From: Rhizobiaceae bacterium
Lineage (GTDB): Bacteria; Pseudomonadota; Alphaproteobacteria; Rhizobiales; Rhizobiaceae
NCBI GenBank assembly: GCA_029233925.1
Contig: JARGOX010000021.1
Coordinates: forward strand, 44,423 to 108,422
Length of the DNA: 64,000 nt
Reading direction: 5' to 3'
The number at the start of each line of letters is the position of its first letter. Within the stretch, counting starts at the first letter, position 1. Shown one piece after another: positions 17,896 to 28,084 of this stretch. Below the pieces are notes generated by a model, which was given only the letters and a program-made list of their open reading frames with translations, was not told the DNA's origin and made no database searches. The position numbers and the translations under genes were made by a program.

Positions 17896-18777
17896 ATGAA
17901 CAATCAGGGTTTTCTGCTGGGACCCGATCCGGGTAATCCGCTTTTGTCGCGTGAAGTTGACGGTATAGACCACAATGGTGAAACCGTCACCACCCGTGTT
18001 GTCACCGAAAAGCCCCTGACACTCTATTTGAACCGCCAGGAAATCGTCACCATGATGACCATTGGTGATTACCCGGACCTGCTGGCAGTCGGCTATCTTC
18101 TCAACCAGAACATGCTGACAGCCGAAGACCGAATCACGGCAATCGATTATGACGATGACCTTGAGGTTGTCGTTGTGCGCACCCAACGCGAGACCGACTA
18201 CGAAGAAAAACTGCAAAAGAAGGTGCGCACATCCGGATGCGCCCAGGGAACGGTCTTCGGAGATGTGATGGAAGGCGTGGAATCCATTCACCTCAACCCC
18301 GATGCGACCATCAGGACATCGTGGCTCTATACCCTGACAAAGACCATCAACACCGCACCCTCACTCTACCTTGAAGCCGGTGCCATTCACGGCTGTGTGC
18401 TGTGTCAGGACGACAGGCCCCTGGTCTATATGGAAGATGTCGGACGCCACAATGCAGTCGACAAGATTGCCGGATGGATGTTCATGAACAAGGTCCAGGC
18501 AGAAGACAAGATTTTCTACACCACGGGTCGGTTGACCTCCGAGATGGTTATCAAGACGGCCATGATGGGAATTCCCATCCTGATATCCCGGTCAGGTTTT
18601 ACCGCCTGGGGCGTTGACCTGGCGCGCACGGTTGGCCTCACGCTTATTGGCCGGGCCCGGGGCAAGCGCTTTGTGGTGCTCGCCGGACAGGATCGCGTGG
18701 TCTTTGATATCAGCCCGGACCAGGTTGGCGATGAGGACACCAACCGCAAGAGCGGTTCGAAAGGCAAGCCCGCATGA
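17896..18777 (+). CDS. fdhD: Formate dehydrogenase accessory sulfurtransferase FdhD
   Basis: 293 aa. FdhD transfers sulfur from a cysteine desulfurase to the Mo/W-bis-MGD cofactor of formate dehydrogenase. The key Cys is C115 in RTSGCAQG; only one Cys is present where E. coli has a CxxC pair. Other conserved parts are EDVGRHNAVDKIAGW, FYTTGRLTSEMVIKTA and SRSGFTAWGVDLAR. ATG 17896 has AGG upstream; the frame is open far back into the MFS gene but that is overlap. It is the first of a tightly coupled set, overlapping mobA by 4 nt. No formate dehydrogenase subunit is in the window. Confidence 0.96.
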   Translation: MNNQGFLLGPDPGNPLLSREVDGIDHNGETVTTRVVTEKPLTLYLNRQEIVTMMTIGDYPDLLAVGYLLNQNMLTAEDRITAIDYDDDLEVVVVRTQRETDYEEKLQKKVRTSGCAQGTVFGDVMEGVESIHLNPDATIRTSWLYTLTKTINTAPSLYLEAGAIHGCVLCQDDRPLVYMEDVGRHNAVDKIAGWMFMNKVQAEDKIFYTTGRLTSEMVIKTAMMGIPILISRSGFTAWGVDLARTVGLTLIGRARGKRFVVLAGQDRVVFDISPDQVGDEDTNRKSGSKGKPA

Positions 18778-19442
18778 GCCCTGAAGCCAATAGCATCATC
18801 GGCTGTATCCTCGCAGGCGGGCAATCCCGCCGTATGGGCGGCGGCGACAAGACTTTGATGAAACTGCAGGACAAATCCATGCTTGCCCTGGTCAAAGACC
18901 GGCTGCAGGTACAGGTGCCTCAACTGATCCTCAATGCCAATGGAGACCCCGGGCGCTTTGCCGCCATTGGCCTGCCGGTGGTCGAGGACAGCATCACGGG
19001 CTTTGCCGGACCATTGGCCGGTGTTGCAGCCGGCCTGCAATGGGCCCGGCAGCACAGACCTGCCTGCACCCATGTGGTGACAGCCGCTGCCGATACACCG
19101 TTTTTCCCCAAAGACCTGGTGAAACGGTTCCTGTCGATCAAGCCCATTGCCTCCAACACGATCATCATGGCCACCTCCATGGGGCACCGCCATCCGGTCT
19201 TCGGACTATGGCCGGTTGCCCTGCATGCGGATCTTGAACAATGGCTTGCCACAACCGATACCTACAAGGTGCTGGCCTGGGCCCGAAATCATGACCTGAA
19301 ATTTGTCGACTTCGCGGCCATCGACGGCCCAAGCGGTGCCATAGATCCTTTTTTCAATGCCAACACGCCGGAGGATTTTGCCATTGCCACAGAGCTTGTG
19401 ATCCAGCTCGGCGCAGTTGACACGCTGGAGGAATACAGGTGA
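18774..19442 (+). CDS. mobA: Molybdenum cofactor guanylyltransferase MobA
   Basis: 222 aa. It transfers GMP from GTP to Mo-molybdopterin, making the MGD form used by DMSO-reductase-family enzymes. The N-terminal nucleotide-binding signature is LAGGQSRRMGGGDK with LMKLQDKSML after it; GFAGPLAGVAAGLQWA and AADTPFFPKDL match family positions. It overlaps fdhD by ATGA at the start and mobB by GTGA at the end, so the four-gene set is translationally coupled. Confidence 0.95.
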   Translation: MSPEANSIIGCILAGGQSRRMGGGDKTLMKLQDKSMLALVKDRLQVQVPQLILNANGDPGRFAAIGLPVVEDSITGFAGPLAGVAAGLQWARQHRPACTHVVTAAADTPFFPKDLVKRFLSIKPIASNTIIMATSMGHRHPVFGLWPVALHADLEQWLATTDTYKVLAWARNHDLKFVDFAAIDGPSGAIDPFFNANTPEDFAIATELVIQLGAVDTLEEYR

Positions 19443-19960
19443 AGCAGAAGGTCTTTGGTTTCACCGGATGGAAAAACTCCGGCAAGACCGGTGTGACCGT
19501 TCGCATCGTTGAAGAATTGACAAGGCGTGGCTGGCGCATATCGACAATCAAGCACGCCCACCACGCTTTCGACATCGACCATGAAGGCACCGACAGCTTT
19601 CGACACCGGGAAGCTGGCGCAACGGAAGTCGCCATTGTCTCCGGCAATCGATGGGCGCTGATGCATGAACTCAGGGACGAAAGCGAACCGGATTTCGAAA
19701 CCGTGATTGCCCGGCTCGCGCCCTGCGATCTGGTTATCGTGGAAGGTTACAAGGCCGAAGGCCATGACAAGCTGGAAACCCGACGCATCGGCTCTGGAAG
19801 CCGAGAACCGCTGGCACCCGGCAACCCGAGCGTCGTTGCCATTGCAGCCGATCACCCGGTGGATCCGGTAGGTTTGCCACTCTTTGACCTTGATGACACC
19901 AGTGCTATCGCCGATTTCATAGAAATGCACACAGGCCTTGTTGAAAAAGGCAAGCCATGA
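19439..19960 (+). CDS. mobB: Molybdopterin-guanine dinucleotide biosynthesis protein MobB
   Basis: 173 aa P-loop GTP-binding protein that assists MobA. The Walker A motif GWKNSGKT lies at residues 10-17, followed by STIKHAHHAFDIDHEGTDSF, a conserved MobB stretch, and VIVEGYK. It uses a GTG start overlapping the mobA stop (GTGA) and ends overlapping moeA (ATGA). Confidence 0.95.
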   Translation: MKQKVFGFTGWKNSGKTGVTVRIVEELTRRGWRISTIKHAHHAFDIDHEGTDSFRHREAGATEVAIVSGNRWALMHELRDESEPDFETVIARLAPCDLVIVEGYKAEGHDKLETRRIGSGSREPLAPGNPSVVAIAADHPVDPVGLPLFDLDDTSAIADFIEMHTGLVEKGKP

Positions 19961-21240
19961 CCACCAAGCCACACCTGATAGATGATTGTTTCCTGCACGA
20001 CAAGGACCGGCTGCGCCACGACGATGTGATTTCCCTGTTGCTTTCCCGGTTGAATGTCATTGTAGGAACGCAAGAGGTGGCGCTGCACAGCGCACTTGGA
20101 CGCCATCTTGCCGATACAATCACAGCGCCGCGCAATGTCCCCCTGCACGACAACAGTGCTGTCGACGGATACGCATTTGCCCATGGGGAATATCTGAAAG
20201 GGCCAGCGCTTGTTATCAATCAGAGGATCGCCGCCGGGGACGCCATACCGGGCAATCTGCCACCCGGGACGGCTGCGCGCATCTTCACCGGCGCCATGAT
20301 GCCGCCCAATGCCGATACCGTTGCCATGCAGGAAGATTGCGTGCTGTCACTGGATGGACTGTCCGTTGAGATACCCGAAGGGCTGCGCGCTGGGGCAAAC
20401 CGGCGCAAGGCAGGTGAAGACCTGAAAACGGGAGAGGTGCTGTTTTCCGCCGGGCAATTGCTGCGCCCGCAGGATGTCGCAGCACTGGCATCGGTGGGTG
20501 TGGCCAAGGTTCCGGTCTTTCAAAAATTGCGCGTTGCACTTGTCTCCACCGGCAATGAAATTGTGCGCCCGGATGCAGCGGATGCCTTGTCGATGGGGCA
20601 GGTTTTTGATTCCAATCATTACATGCTTGCAGCTCTGTGTCAGAACCTGCCCGTCGAGCTGGTCGATCTCGGAGTGCTCGAAGACAAGGCAGATGTGATC
20701 GAACACAGGCTGTCGGAGGCCGCAAAAGAAAATGACATCATCCTGACAACCGGCGGCGCTTCCCGGGGAGAGGAAGACCATATTGTCAGAACCATCGACC
20801 GCCTTGGAACACGCCATTTGTGGCAAATTGCCATAAAACCAGGCCGTCCGATGTCCTTCGGACAGATTGGAGATTGCGTCTTCCTCGGATTGCCAGGCAA
20901 TCCGGTGGCGGCCTTCATCTGCTTCCTGCTGTATTGCCATCCGGCAATCAGGATGCTCGCAGGCGGAACCTACCGGGAACCAAGGCGCTATCCGATAAAT
21001 GCGGGTTTTCAGATCGAAGCGAAAAAGGCCGACAGAAGGGAGTTCCTCAGAGGCTGGCTGGAACGCGATATCGATGGCCAAATGGTTGCCAGAAAGTTTG
21101 ATCGGGATGGCTCAGGCCTGATATCCGGACTGCGCATGGCTGATGGCCTGATAGAACTCCAAGAAGAAATCCGGACAGTGCGCCCCGGTGATACAATCAG
21201 CTATATCCCCTTTTCCGAATTCGGCATTTACGCGGGCTGA
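19957..21240 (+). CDS. moeA: Molybdopterin molybdotransferase MoeA
   Basis: 427 aa. MoeA inserts molybdate into adenylated molybdopterin. Seen motifs are DNSAVDGYAFA (about 65-75), IFTGAMMPPNADTVAMQED, ALVSTGNEI, TTGGASRGEEDH (the MPT-binding GGxS region) and PGRPMSFG with FLGLPGNPVAAF. Domain order and length are normal. It is the last gene of the fdhD-mobA-mobB-moeA operon and converges on the MacB-like permease gene 54 nt away. Confidence 0.95.
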   Translation: MTTKPHLIDDCFLHDKDRLRHDDVISLLLSRLNVIVGTQEVALHSALGRHLADTITAPRNVPLHDNSAVDGYAFAHGEYLKGPALVINQRIAAGDAIPGNLPPGTAARIFTGAMMPPNADTVAMQEDCVLSLDGLSVEIPEGLRAGANRRKAGEDLKTGEVLFSAGQLLRPQDVAALASVGVAKVPVFQKLRVALVSTGNEIVRPDAADALSMGQVFDSNHYMLAALCQNLPVELVDLGVLEDKADVIEHRLSEAAKENDIILTTGGASRGEEDHIVRTIDRLGTRHLWQIAIKPGRPMSFGQIGDCVFLGLPGNPVAAFICFLLYCHPAIRMLAGGTYREPRRYPINAGFQIEAKKADRREFLRGWLERDIDGQMVARKFDRDGSGLISGLRMADGLIELQEEIRTVRPGDTISYIPFSEFGIYAG

Positions 21241-21294
21241 TCGTTCCCGTGCCCCGTTTTATTCCCGAGAACGGCAATGCAGCAAGACGCGATC

Positions 21295-22506
21295 CTACTG
21301 ATGACGCAACGCCTCGATGGGATCCAGCCGGGCGGCCCGCCTCGCGGGAAAATATCCGAACACCACGCCGACCACTGCAGAGAACAAAAATGCCACGCCG
21401 ATAATGGTGGGATCGGGCGCAAATGGCACAGCGAGAATCCGCACACCGATCAAGGCCAGAACCAGCCCCAGAATGATGCCGATCAGGCCTCCGATCAGTG
21501 ACAGGACAATCGACTCCACGAGGAATTGCAGCAATACCTGCCCCTCGGTCGCACCAACAGCCAGCCGAATGCCGATTTCCCTTGTCCTTTCGGTGACAGA
21601 TACCAGCATGATATTCATGATACCGATGCCGCCAACGAACAGGCTGACCGCTGCCACGGCCGAGAGCAGGCTTGTCAGCACAGTGGTAATACCGGTCAGC
21701 ATGGACGATATCTGTTTCATGTCGAAGACATTGAAATCGTCCTCTTCACCTGCCGAGATCCGCCGCCGCTCGCGCAACAACCGCTCGATATCCGCCTTTG
21801 CCTTTTCAGTTGACGCGTTCTCGTTCACGGCCGCATAAATCAGGTCCACATCCTGATTGCCGGCAATACGGTGCTGAAAGGTACGGATAGGCAGCAGGAT
21901 CAGATCGTCCTGGTCGGTTCCAAAGCTGGAAGCTCCCCGGGCTTCAAGAACACCGATGACCCGGCAGGAAATCTGCTTCAGGCGAATGGCGGCACCCAGC
22001 GGGTCGCCATTGCCAAAGAGCTCCGCACGGATGGTGTCGCCAATGATGCAGGCCGCAGCGCCTGCCCTCAATTCGCTGTCATAGAAGGACCGGCCAAAGG
22101 CAATCTCCCAATCCCGGGCGACCAGATAACGGTTGTCTGTGCCAGTGACGGAAGTTGCGTGATTTTCATTGCCGTAGATGGCTGTCATGCTGCGCGCGCT
22201 GGTGGGTGTCGCCACCCTCACCCGGGCAATCTGCGTCTCGATTGCATCGACATCTTTCACAGTCAGACTGGCAGCCGATCCCGTTGTCGACCCCGGCCCC
22301 TGCGAGGCCTGACCTGGCTTGATCATCAATAGATTGGTGCCCAGCGCGGTGACATCCGCCTCGACCTGATCGGTTGATCCCTGTCCGACAGTCACCAGCG
22401 CAATAACAGCGGCCACACCGATGACAATGCCAAGCACGGTCAGGAATGAGCGCAGAAGATTGCGTATGATGGCTTGCAACGCCAGGCGGATGGTCTCGTA
22501 GAACAT
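21295..22506 (-). CDS. MacB-type ABC transporter permease
   Basis: 403 aa. An N-terminal helix ([35 protein letters not shown] by position 8-42) is followed by a large periplasmic domain of about 220 residues. Three C-terminal helices follow, with the FtsX-like signature [24 protein letters not shown]. Here the permease is separate from the ATPase, unlike E. coli MacB, and resembles the YknZ or LolC/E arrangement. It probably couples cytoplasmic ATP use to periplasmic extrusion with the adaptor and an outer-membrane TolC not seen here. It starts 2 nt after the ATPase gene. Confidence 0.9.
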   Translation of the reverse strand: MFYETIRLALQAIIRNLLRSFLTVLGIVIGVAAVIALVTVGQGSTDQVEADVTALGTNLLMIKPGQASQGPGSTTGSAASLTVKDVDAIETQIARVRVATPTSARSMTAIYGNENHATSVTGTDNRYLVARDWEIAFGRSFYDSELRAGAAACIIGDTIRAELFGNGDPLGAAIRLKQISCRVIGVLEARGASSFGTDQDDLILLPIRTFQHRIAGNQDVDLIYAAVNENASTEKAKADIERLLRERRRISAGEEDDFNVFDMKQISSMLTGITTVLTSLLSAVAAVSLFVGGIGIMNIMLVSVTERTREIGIRLAVGATEGQVLLQFLVESIVLSLIGGLIGIILGLVLALIGVRILAVPFAPDPTIIGVAFLFSAVVGVVFGYFPARRAARLDPIEALRHQ

Positions 22507-22507
22507 A

Positions 22508-23248
22508 TCAGTTCCTCACCGGGTTTCGAACATCGGATTCAACCCGCCCATCAACGAACCGGATCAGCCGATCCGCATATTCAGCCATATCCGGCTCATG
22601 GGTGACCATGATGATGGTGATGCCTTCGTCACGGTTGAGCGCCGTCAGCAGATCCATGATTTCTTCACCACGGGCAGAATCCAGATTGCCTGTCGGTTCA
22701 TCGGCAAGGATGACATCCGGCCGCGTGACGATGGCCCGTGCGATGGCAACGCGCTGTTGCTGGCCTCCCGATAATTGCGACGGGTCATGCGACTCACGCC
22801 CCGCAAGACCGACTTTTGCAAGCGCTTCAAGTGCCATGCTTTTGCGTTTTGCAGCAGGAACACCCTGGTAAATCAGTGGCAACTCGACATTATCGAGCGC
22901 CGAGGTCCGTGCCAACAGATTGTATCCCTGGAATACGAAACCCAGGAAATTGCGCCGCAGCAGGGCCCGTTGATCACGACCAAGGCCACCGACCTCCACA
23001 CCGCCAAACCGGTAATGTCCCTCAGTCGGTGTATCCAGACAGCCTATAATATTCATCGCAGTGGATTTTCCGGAACCGCTTGGTCCCATGATCGCGGCAA
23101 ATTCTCCCGACTGGATCACCAGATCGATACCACGCAGGGCGTAAACTTTCGCCTCGCCCTGGCCATAGATTTTGCTGACGCCCTCAAGATGGATAAGCGG
23201 AGCGGCCTGACGATCCTCGGTGGCTTTTCCTGCGACCTTGTCGGTCAT
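22508..23248 (-). CDS. MacB/LolD-type ABC transporter ATPase
   Basis: 246 aa. Walker A is GPSGSGKST (about 55-63), the Q-loop is in [22 protein letters not shown] (which is typical of the MacB/LolD/FtsE class), the signature is [14 protein letters not shown], and Walker B is [12 protein letters not shown]. It overlaps the adaptor gene by ATGA. It powers the adjacent permease; export of a drug, toxin or lipid is likely but unspecified. Confidence 0.93.
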   Translation of the reverse strand: MTDKVAGKATEDRQAAPLIHLEGVSKIYGQGEAKVYALRGIDLVIQSGEFAAIMGPSGSGKSTAMNIIGCLDTPTEGHYRFGGVEVGGLGRDQRALLRRNFLGFVFQGYNLLARTSALDNVELPLIYQGVPAAKRKSMALEALAKVGLAGRESHDPSQLSGGQQQRVAIARAIVTRPDVILADEPTGNLDSARGEEIMDLLTALNRDEGITIIMVTHEPDMAEYADRLIRFVDGRVESDVRNPVRN

Positions 23249-24510
23249 GGTTGCGTCGCCACGTCCGTGATGACTGCATCGCCAGCGGACAGAGCGCCTT
23301 CACGTATTTCGGTGACAGATCCATCGCTCGCTCCGGCAAGCACCTCAACCGCGACAGCCTCCTGACCACGCAGTACCCATAGCGTTCTCCTTCCATCGGC
23401 CCCTGCCTCATTGACCGCAGTGGGTGCAGCAGAAGGCCGGTTTTTAAACAACAGTCCCAGCAATCCGGAACCGCCATCCGTCTCGGTTTCATTGTCCGCA
23501 GGCATGACAAACCGCAAGGCCGCATTGGGAACGGTCAGCGCATCATCAATTTCCGCGACAATGATTTCTGCAGTCGCCGTCATGCCGGGGCGAAGCAGCA
23601 AATCCTCATTCTTGATGGACAGGACAGCCTTGTAGGTCACCACGCCATCAATGGTCTCCGGCATATATCTGAGCTCGGAAATCACTGCCGGAAAAACCTG
23701 CCCCTGATAGGCTTCAACTGTAAAGCTGGAGGTGTTGCCGACGGCGACCTTGCCGATATCGGCCTCATCGATATCGATCTGGATTTCCATGTTTCGCAGA
23801 TCTTCCGCGATCGTGAAGAGTATCGGCGCCTGCAAGGACGAGGCAACGATCTGCCCAACCTCAACATCGCGTTGAAGAACAATCCCGTCGATCGGCGAGC
23901 ATATGCAAGCCTTGTCGAGATTGGTAATCTCCACTTTCAAATCGGCTTCGGCGACACGAATCTCTGCCTTGGCACTCAGAAGCGATGCCCGCGCCCGCTG
24001 CAACGCCGCCTTTGCCGTCAGCAGGGTTTCCATGGAAGCGATCCCCTTGCCTTGAAGTTGAAGTGCCCTGTCATAGGAAGACTGCATCTCCTCGAGCGTC
24101 GCCTCTGCTTCCACCTCTTTGGCCTTTCTCACGGCCAGTGTCGCTCTGCTGTGCTCGACTGTGGCTTCCAATCTGCTGGTATCAAGGCGCGCCAGAATTT
24201 GACCGCCTTTGACCTCATCATTGTCATCAGCTTCAACAGCCTTGATGATGCCGGACAGCTCACTTGAAACCTCGACCTTGTTTGTCGGTTCCACCGTTCC
24301 TGTCGCACTGACAACAACAACAATATCTGAAATGCGCGCTGGTTCGGTGGTAAATTTCGCACCAACATCCTGCGAGGATCCACTGCTCCAATACCAAAGG
24401 GCGGACAAACCAACGGCCAGCAAAACCAGCGACCAGATCAACGGCCGGGTTATTTTCCGCCTCTGCCCGCTCTTCACGGTCGTTTCAATATCACTCTTCG
24501 ACGGCGCCAT
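23245..24510 (-). CDS. MacA-like periplasmic adaptor (membrane fusion protein)
   Basis: 421 aa. An N-terminal membrane anchor (about 20-40) is followed by a lipoyl-like half-motif (SGIIKAVEADDNDEVKGGQILARLD), a coiled-coil hairpin at about 100-170 (AEATLEEMQSSYDRALQLQGKG), the second lipoyl half (CICSPIDGIVLQRDVEVGQIV) and a beta-barrel region. It would bridge the inner-membrane permease and an outer-membrane TolC-type channel. ATG 24510 is chosen for its AAGGG ribosome site; longer starts to 24546 exist. It is the first gene of the three-gene exporter operon. Confidence 0.9.
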   Translation of the reverse strand: MAPSKSDIETTVKSGQRRKITRPLIWSLVLLAVGLSALWYWSSGSSQDVGAKFTTEPARISDIVVVVSATGTVEPTNKVEVSSELSGIIKAVEADDNDEVKGGQILARLDTSRLEATVEHSRATLAVRKAKEVEAEATLEEMQSSYDRALQLQGKGIASMETLLTAKAALQRARASLLSAKAEIRVAEADLKVEITNLDKACICSPIDGIVLQRDVEVGQIVASSLQAPILFTIAEDLRNMEIQIDIDEADIGKVAVGNTSSFTVEAYQGQVFPAVISELRYMPETIDGVVTYKAVLSIKNEDLLLRPGMTATAEIIVAEIDDALTVPNAALRFVMPADNETETDGGSGLLGLLFKNRPSAAPTAVNEAGADGRRTLWVLRGQEAVAVEVLAGASDGSVTEIREGALSAGDAVITDVATQP

Positions 24511-24676
24511 TTCAAAATCCCTTTTCCGTGGCATGGTGCACCGCAAACACAGGGCATATTTTGATTTCGGTCAATGGCGTGCCAGCCACGGGCAGGAAAG
24601 CATCAAAACAAGCTGTAACAAGTCGAAAATCAGATGCTCGACCGTGAAAATTCGCATTCAGGGAACAGAAACCCCA

Positions 24677-27136
24677 TCATGGAGCCAATTGCCAGGTGCC
24701 CTTGACGCTCATCTCGTAGACCGCCGGGTCCGTGGGAATTCGGATTGCTTCCACATCTGACCAGGCTTGGGCAAAATCACGGTAGTGTCGTGAGAACGGG
24801 TTTCCCGACTGGCCGGTCGTCTGAATGAACGTCGACTTGTTCAGATCTGAAAAATCATAGATGCCGCGGAAGCTCGAACCATGCGTATTGATAAATGGCG
24901 ACTCTGCATCGCTGAACGTCGTCAGGCCACGATCCAATGTGAAGGGTCCGCCAGCACTTTCCACCTGTATGTCAAAAAACCATTTCAACATCGGCACGTT
25001 CGAAAACGGTGCATGGGCGCCAGCACTCAAATGCGCCTTGCCCCAACTCCACTGGCTGCGATCCTCGCCGTAACGGCTCTCCAGATCACCAATGGCGCGT
25101 GTCAGGGCGGCCGCCAATATGTCGGCGCAACTTTCCTGCCCGACTGTCAGCCGGTCATCGCACCAGTCACGCGACACCCGCCCATCCAGAAGCTTTTGCA
25201 GGACATCCACACGGGCCCGGAACCAAGGATCAAATGCCGTACCCAGATCATCTGCATAAATACCCTTCATGCTTTCGCGAATCCAGGCCATGAATATGAG
25301 GGGCGCACGAGCGTCGCGCGCCATCGCATAATCCCAGGCCTTCAAAGTTCTCAGAGCCTGCGGATCGACAGTGCCTTTCGCCTCGACCAGTGCAATCATC
25401 CTCGGACCGATCGATGCAAAAGCCGTCGACATGACATCGGCCTGCGCCATCTGCGAAAGCGTGGTGGTTTGCGGCGAGCGATTGTCAACGATCAGTTCAT
25501 TGATACGTTCCTGCCGCCAGGGCTCATCCCAGTCAAAGGTCAGAAGATAGGGGTATTCCGGTCCGACGATTTTGGTATTGGCCGTTCCGATTGCACCCTT
25601 TTCGGGATTGAACTGGCGCGGCAGTCCCTCGAAGGGGATGGTTCCTTTCCAGTCATAATCGCGGTCCCATCCTGGCACAGGCGCACGCCCCATAACCAGA
25701 TTGTTGGGGTCCCGCACCGGCACGCGGCCCGGTGCAATCAGTCCGATATTGCCCGCCGTATCAGCCACTACAATCGACTGCATCGGCGTGACATAATTGG
25801 CCATGGCATTCTGGAAGCCTTCGACGCTTGTCTCATTGACTGACGTAAAAGCACTGTCAAAAGTCAGATCGTCACTGGCAAGGGCAACCCATTGCAACAC
25901 GGCAACCGTATTGTCCGGCAGATATTGCCCAATATTCATATAGGCCATTGGCAGAACCGGGCCATGGCGGGTCCAGCGGCGGGTAAAGCTGACCGCGTCG
26001 CCGCCGCGGATTTTGATGGTTTCCTGTTTTTTGCCAAATGGCTGCCACCCATCCGGCGTCAGATATTCAGCTTCATTGTCAGGATTTGTCCTTTCGACAA
26101 ATATGTCCTGAACATCAGACGCCGTATTTGTCAGCCCCCAGGCGAGCTCATTGCTGCGTCCGAGCAGAACGAGAGGCGAACCCGGTGTTGTGGCACCGAC
26201 CAGATTTTGTTCCCTTTCAGGCCCCTTGATTTTCAGGTGCGCCAGATACCAGACCGATGGCGCAGACAAAGACAGATGTGGATCATTGGCGAGGATCGGT
26301 TGACCGCCTTTCGTTCGGTCACCTGACAGAACCCAATTGTTCGAAGCGCCCTTTTTTTCGTATTGACCCATCGGGATAAAATCCGACAGCGCCGTCTCCG
26401 CGCTTTTCGCACCGGACAATGGTCCCGTATCCAGGCCAAGCAGCGCCGTCAGATCGGGAAGCTGTGGTGGATTGTCCACCGACAATGCTGGCAGCAAATC
26501 GTCGATTTCATCCGGCGTCAATCCCAATCGCGCGAAGGAAAGGCGCTGCACTTCGGATCCGGCATTGGACGCCAGGGTCACCGACATCATTTTAAGCGCT
26601 GCAACGGTATGCGCCGGCTCCCAGGCCGCCGGTTCATGACCCAGGATCACAAACTCCGGCGGAAGCTTGGATGCAAATTCACGGCCCTCACGATTGAGCC
26701 AGGCATTGACGCCATTGGTATAGGCGCGGATGGCCCGCTGCGAGGCTTCCGGAAGCATATCGTAAGATGACTGGGCGGCTTCAAGGATGGCCATGCTGCG
26801 CAGCCATTTGTCAGAATTCACCGTCTGCGCACCAAACAGTTCGGAAAGACGTCCCTGTGCAGCAATCCGCACCACTTCCATCTGCCACATTCTATCCTGC
26901 GCATGGGCAAACCCCAGGCCGGCAAACACATCTTCAATTGACGCGCCACTTATGTGCGGCACACCGTTACCATCTCTGGAAATCGTAACAATATCAGTCA
27001 ATTGATCAATCTGCATACGACCAGAGCCCGGTGGCAAGGACCGGCTCAGCCAGACGAACCCTGCCCCTGTTCCAATCAAAACGAGAGGCACTGCGACAAA
27101 AATAATACGCATAAGGGCTTTGAGGATCCGCCGCAT
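24677..27136 (-). CDS. Penicillin acylase family (Ntn-hydrolase) protein
   Basis: 819 aa, similar in size to penicillin G acylase precursors. An N-terminal hydrophobic anchor or signal lies at about 8-30, then DIVTISRDGNGVPHISG, characteristic of the alpha subunit. The autocleavage site and nucleophile is S265 in GASNNWVLSGDRT, with NDPHL close behind. It would be processed into alpha and beta subunits in the periplasm and hydrolyse amide bonds, perhaps of beta-lactams or acyl-homoserine lactones. ATG 27136 has AGGA upstream. It lies just upstream of, and in the same direction as, the MacAB-like exporter with a 166-nt gap. Confidence 0.93.
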   Translation of the reverse strand: MRRILKALMRIIFVAVPLVLIGTGAGFVWLSRSLPPGSGRMQIDQLTDIVTISRDGNGVPHISGASIEDVFAGLGFAHAQDRMWQMEVVRIAAQGRLSELFGAQTVNSDKWLRSMAILEAAQSSYDMLPEASQRAIRAYTNGVNAWLNREGREFASKLPPEFVILGHEPAAWEPAHTVAALKMMSVTLASNAGSEVQRLSFARLGLTPDEIDDLLPALSVDNPPQLPDLTALLGLDTGPLSGAKSAETALSDFIPMGQYEKKGASNNWVLSGDRTKGGQPILANDPHLSLSAPSVWYLAHLKIKGPEREQNLVGATTPGSPLVLLGRSNELAWGLTNTASDVQDIFVERTNPDNEAEYLTPDGWQPFGKKQETIKIRGGDAVSFTRRWTRHGPVLPMAYMNIGQYLPDNTVAVLQWVALASDDLTFDSAFTSVNETSVEGFQNAMANYVTPMQSIVVADTAGNIGLIAPGRVPVRDPNNLVMGRAPVPGWDRDYDWKGTIPFEGLPRQFNPEKGAIGTANTKIVGPEYPYLLTFDWDEPWRQERINELIVDNRSPQTTTLSQMAQADVMSTAFASIGPRMIALVEAKGTVDPQALRTLKAWDYAMARDARAPLIFMAWIRESMKGIYADDLGTAFDPWFRARVDVLQKLLDGRVSRDWCDDRLTVGQESCADILAAALTRAIGDLESRYGEDRSQWSWGKAHLSAGAHAPFSNVPMLKWFFDIQVESAGGPFTLDRGLTTFSDAESPFINTHGSSFRGIYDFSDLNKSTFIQTTGQSGNPFSRHYRDFAQAWSDVEAIRIPTDPAVYEMSVKGTWQLAP

Positions 27137-27196
27137 TAATCTATTTCCTTCACAACTGAATGGACCAACAACAATACATTGCAGAGGGCATTGATC

Positions 27197-28066
27197 ATGG
27201 CAACTGTCACTTTTATCGGACTTGGCGTTATGGGGTACTTTATGGCCGGACACCTCCAAAAGCGTGGTGGTCATGATGTATGTGTCTACAACAGAACCAC
27301 GGCAAAGGCCGAAAAATGGGTAGCGGAATACGGCGGGCGCATGGCCGCCACACCGCAGGAGGCTGCAGCAGGTTCCGATTTTGTCTTTGCCTGTGTCGGC
27401 AATGATGATGATTTGCGCAGCGTGACCATTGGCGAACACGGCGCCTTTCAATCGATCAAACAGGGAGCCATCTTCATAGACAATACGACGGCGTCAGCGG
27501 AAATTGCACGTGAGTTGCACGACGCCGCGCATGCAATGGGTTTCGGCTTTCTTGACGCGCCCGTATCGGGTGGTCAGGCAGGCGCTGAAAACGGGGCGCT
27601 TACCGTGATGGTCGGCGGCGATAAGGCAATCTTCGACAGAGCCAAACCGATTATCCAGAGCTATGCCAAGATGGTCGGACTGATGGGCGATGTTGGCAGC
27701 GGCCAACTGACCAAAATGGTCAATCAGATCTGCATTGCCGGTCTTGTGCAGGGCCTTTCGGAAGGCATTCATTTCGGCAAGGCTGCCGGGCTTGATATCG
27801 AAAAGGTCATAGAGGTGATTTCCAAGGGCGCGGCTGGTTCGTGGCAAATGGAGAATCGCTACACGACAATGAATGAAGGCCAGTATGAACACGGTTTCGC
27901 CGTTGACTGGATGCGCAAGGACCTGGCCATCGTGCTGGATGAGGCCCGCGCCAACGGATCAAGCCTGCCGGTCACGGCGCTGGTCGACCAATTCTATCGG
28001 GAAGTACAGAAAATGGGCGGAAACAGGTGGGACACTTCCTCGCTGCTGGCCAGACTGGAGCAGTAA
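27197..28066 (+). CDS. Beta-hydroxyacid dehydrogenase (3-hydroxyisobutyrate dehydrogenase family)
   Basis: 289 aa. The N-terminal Rossmann motif is GLGVMGYFMAGHL, followed by YNRTTAKAEKW. Substrate-binding DAPVSGGQAGAENGALTVMVGG and the catalytic Lys in GSGQLTKMVNQ are both present. The C-terminal DWMRKDLAIVLDEA fits the family. It would oxidise a short 3-hydroxyacid, or reduce tartronate semialdehyde, with NAD(P). ATG 27197 has AGAGGG upstream. It precedes the AlkD-like gene by 18 nt. Confidence 0.92.
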   Translation: MATVTFIGLGVMGYFMAGHLQKRGGHDVCVYNRTTAKAEKWVAEYGGRMAATPQEAAAGSDFVFACVGNDDDLRSVTIGEHGAFQSIKQGAIFIDNTTASAEIARELHDAAHAMGFGFLDAPVSGGQAGAENGALTVMVGGDKAIFDRAKPIIQSYAKMVGLMGDVGSGQLTKMVNQICIAGLVQGLSEGIHFGKAAGLDIEKVIEVISKGAAGSWQMENRYTTMNEGQYEHGFAVDWMRKDLAIVLDEARANGSSLPVTALVDQFYREVQKMGGNRWDTSSLLARLEQ

Positions 28067-28084
28067 GACTGGAGCGGTAGGGCG

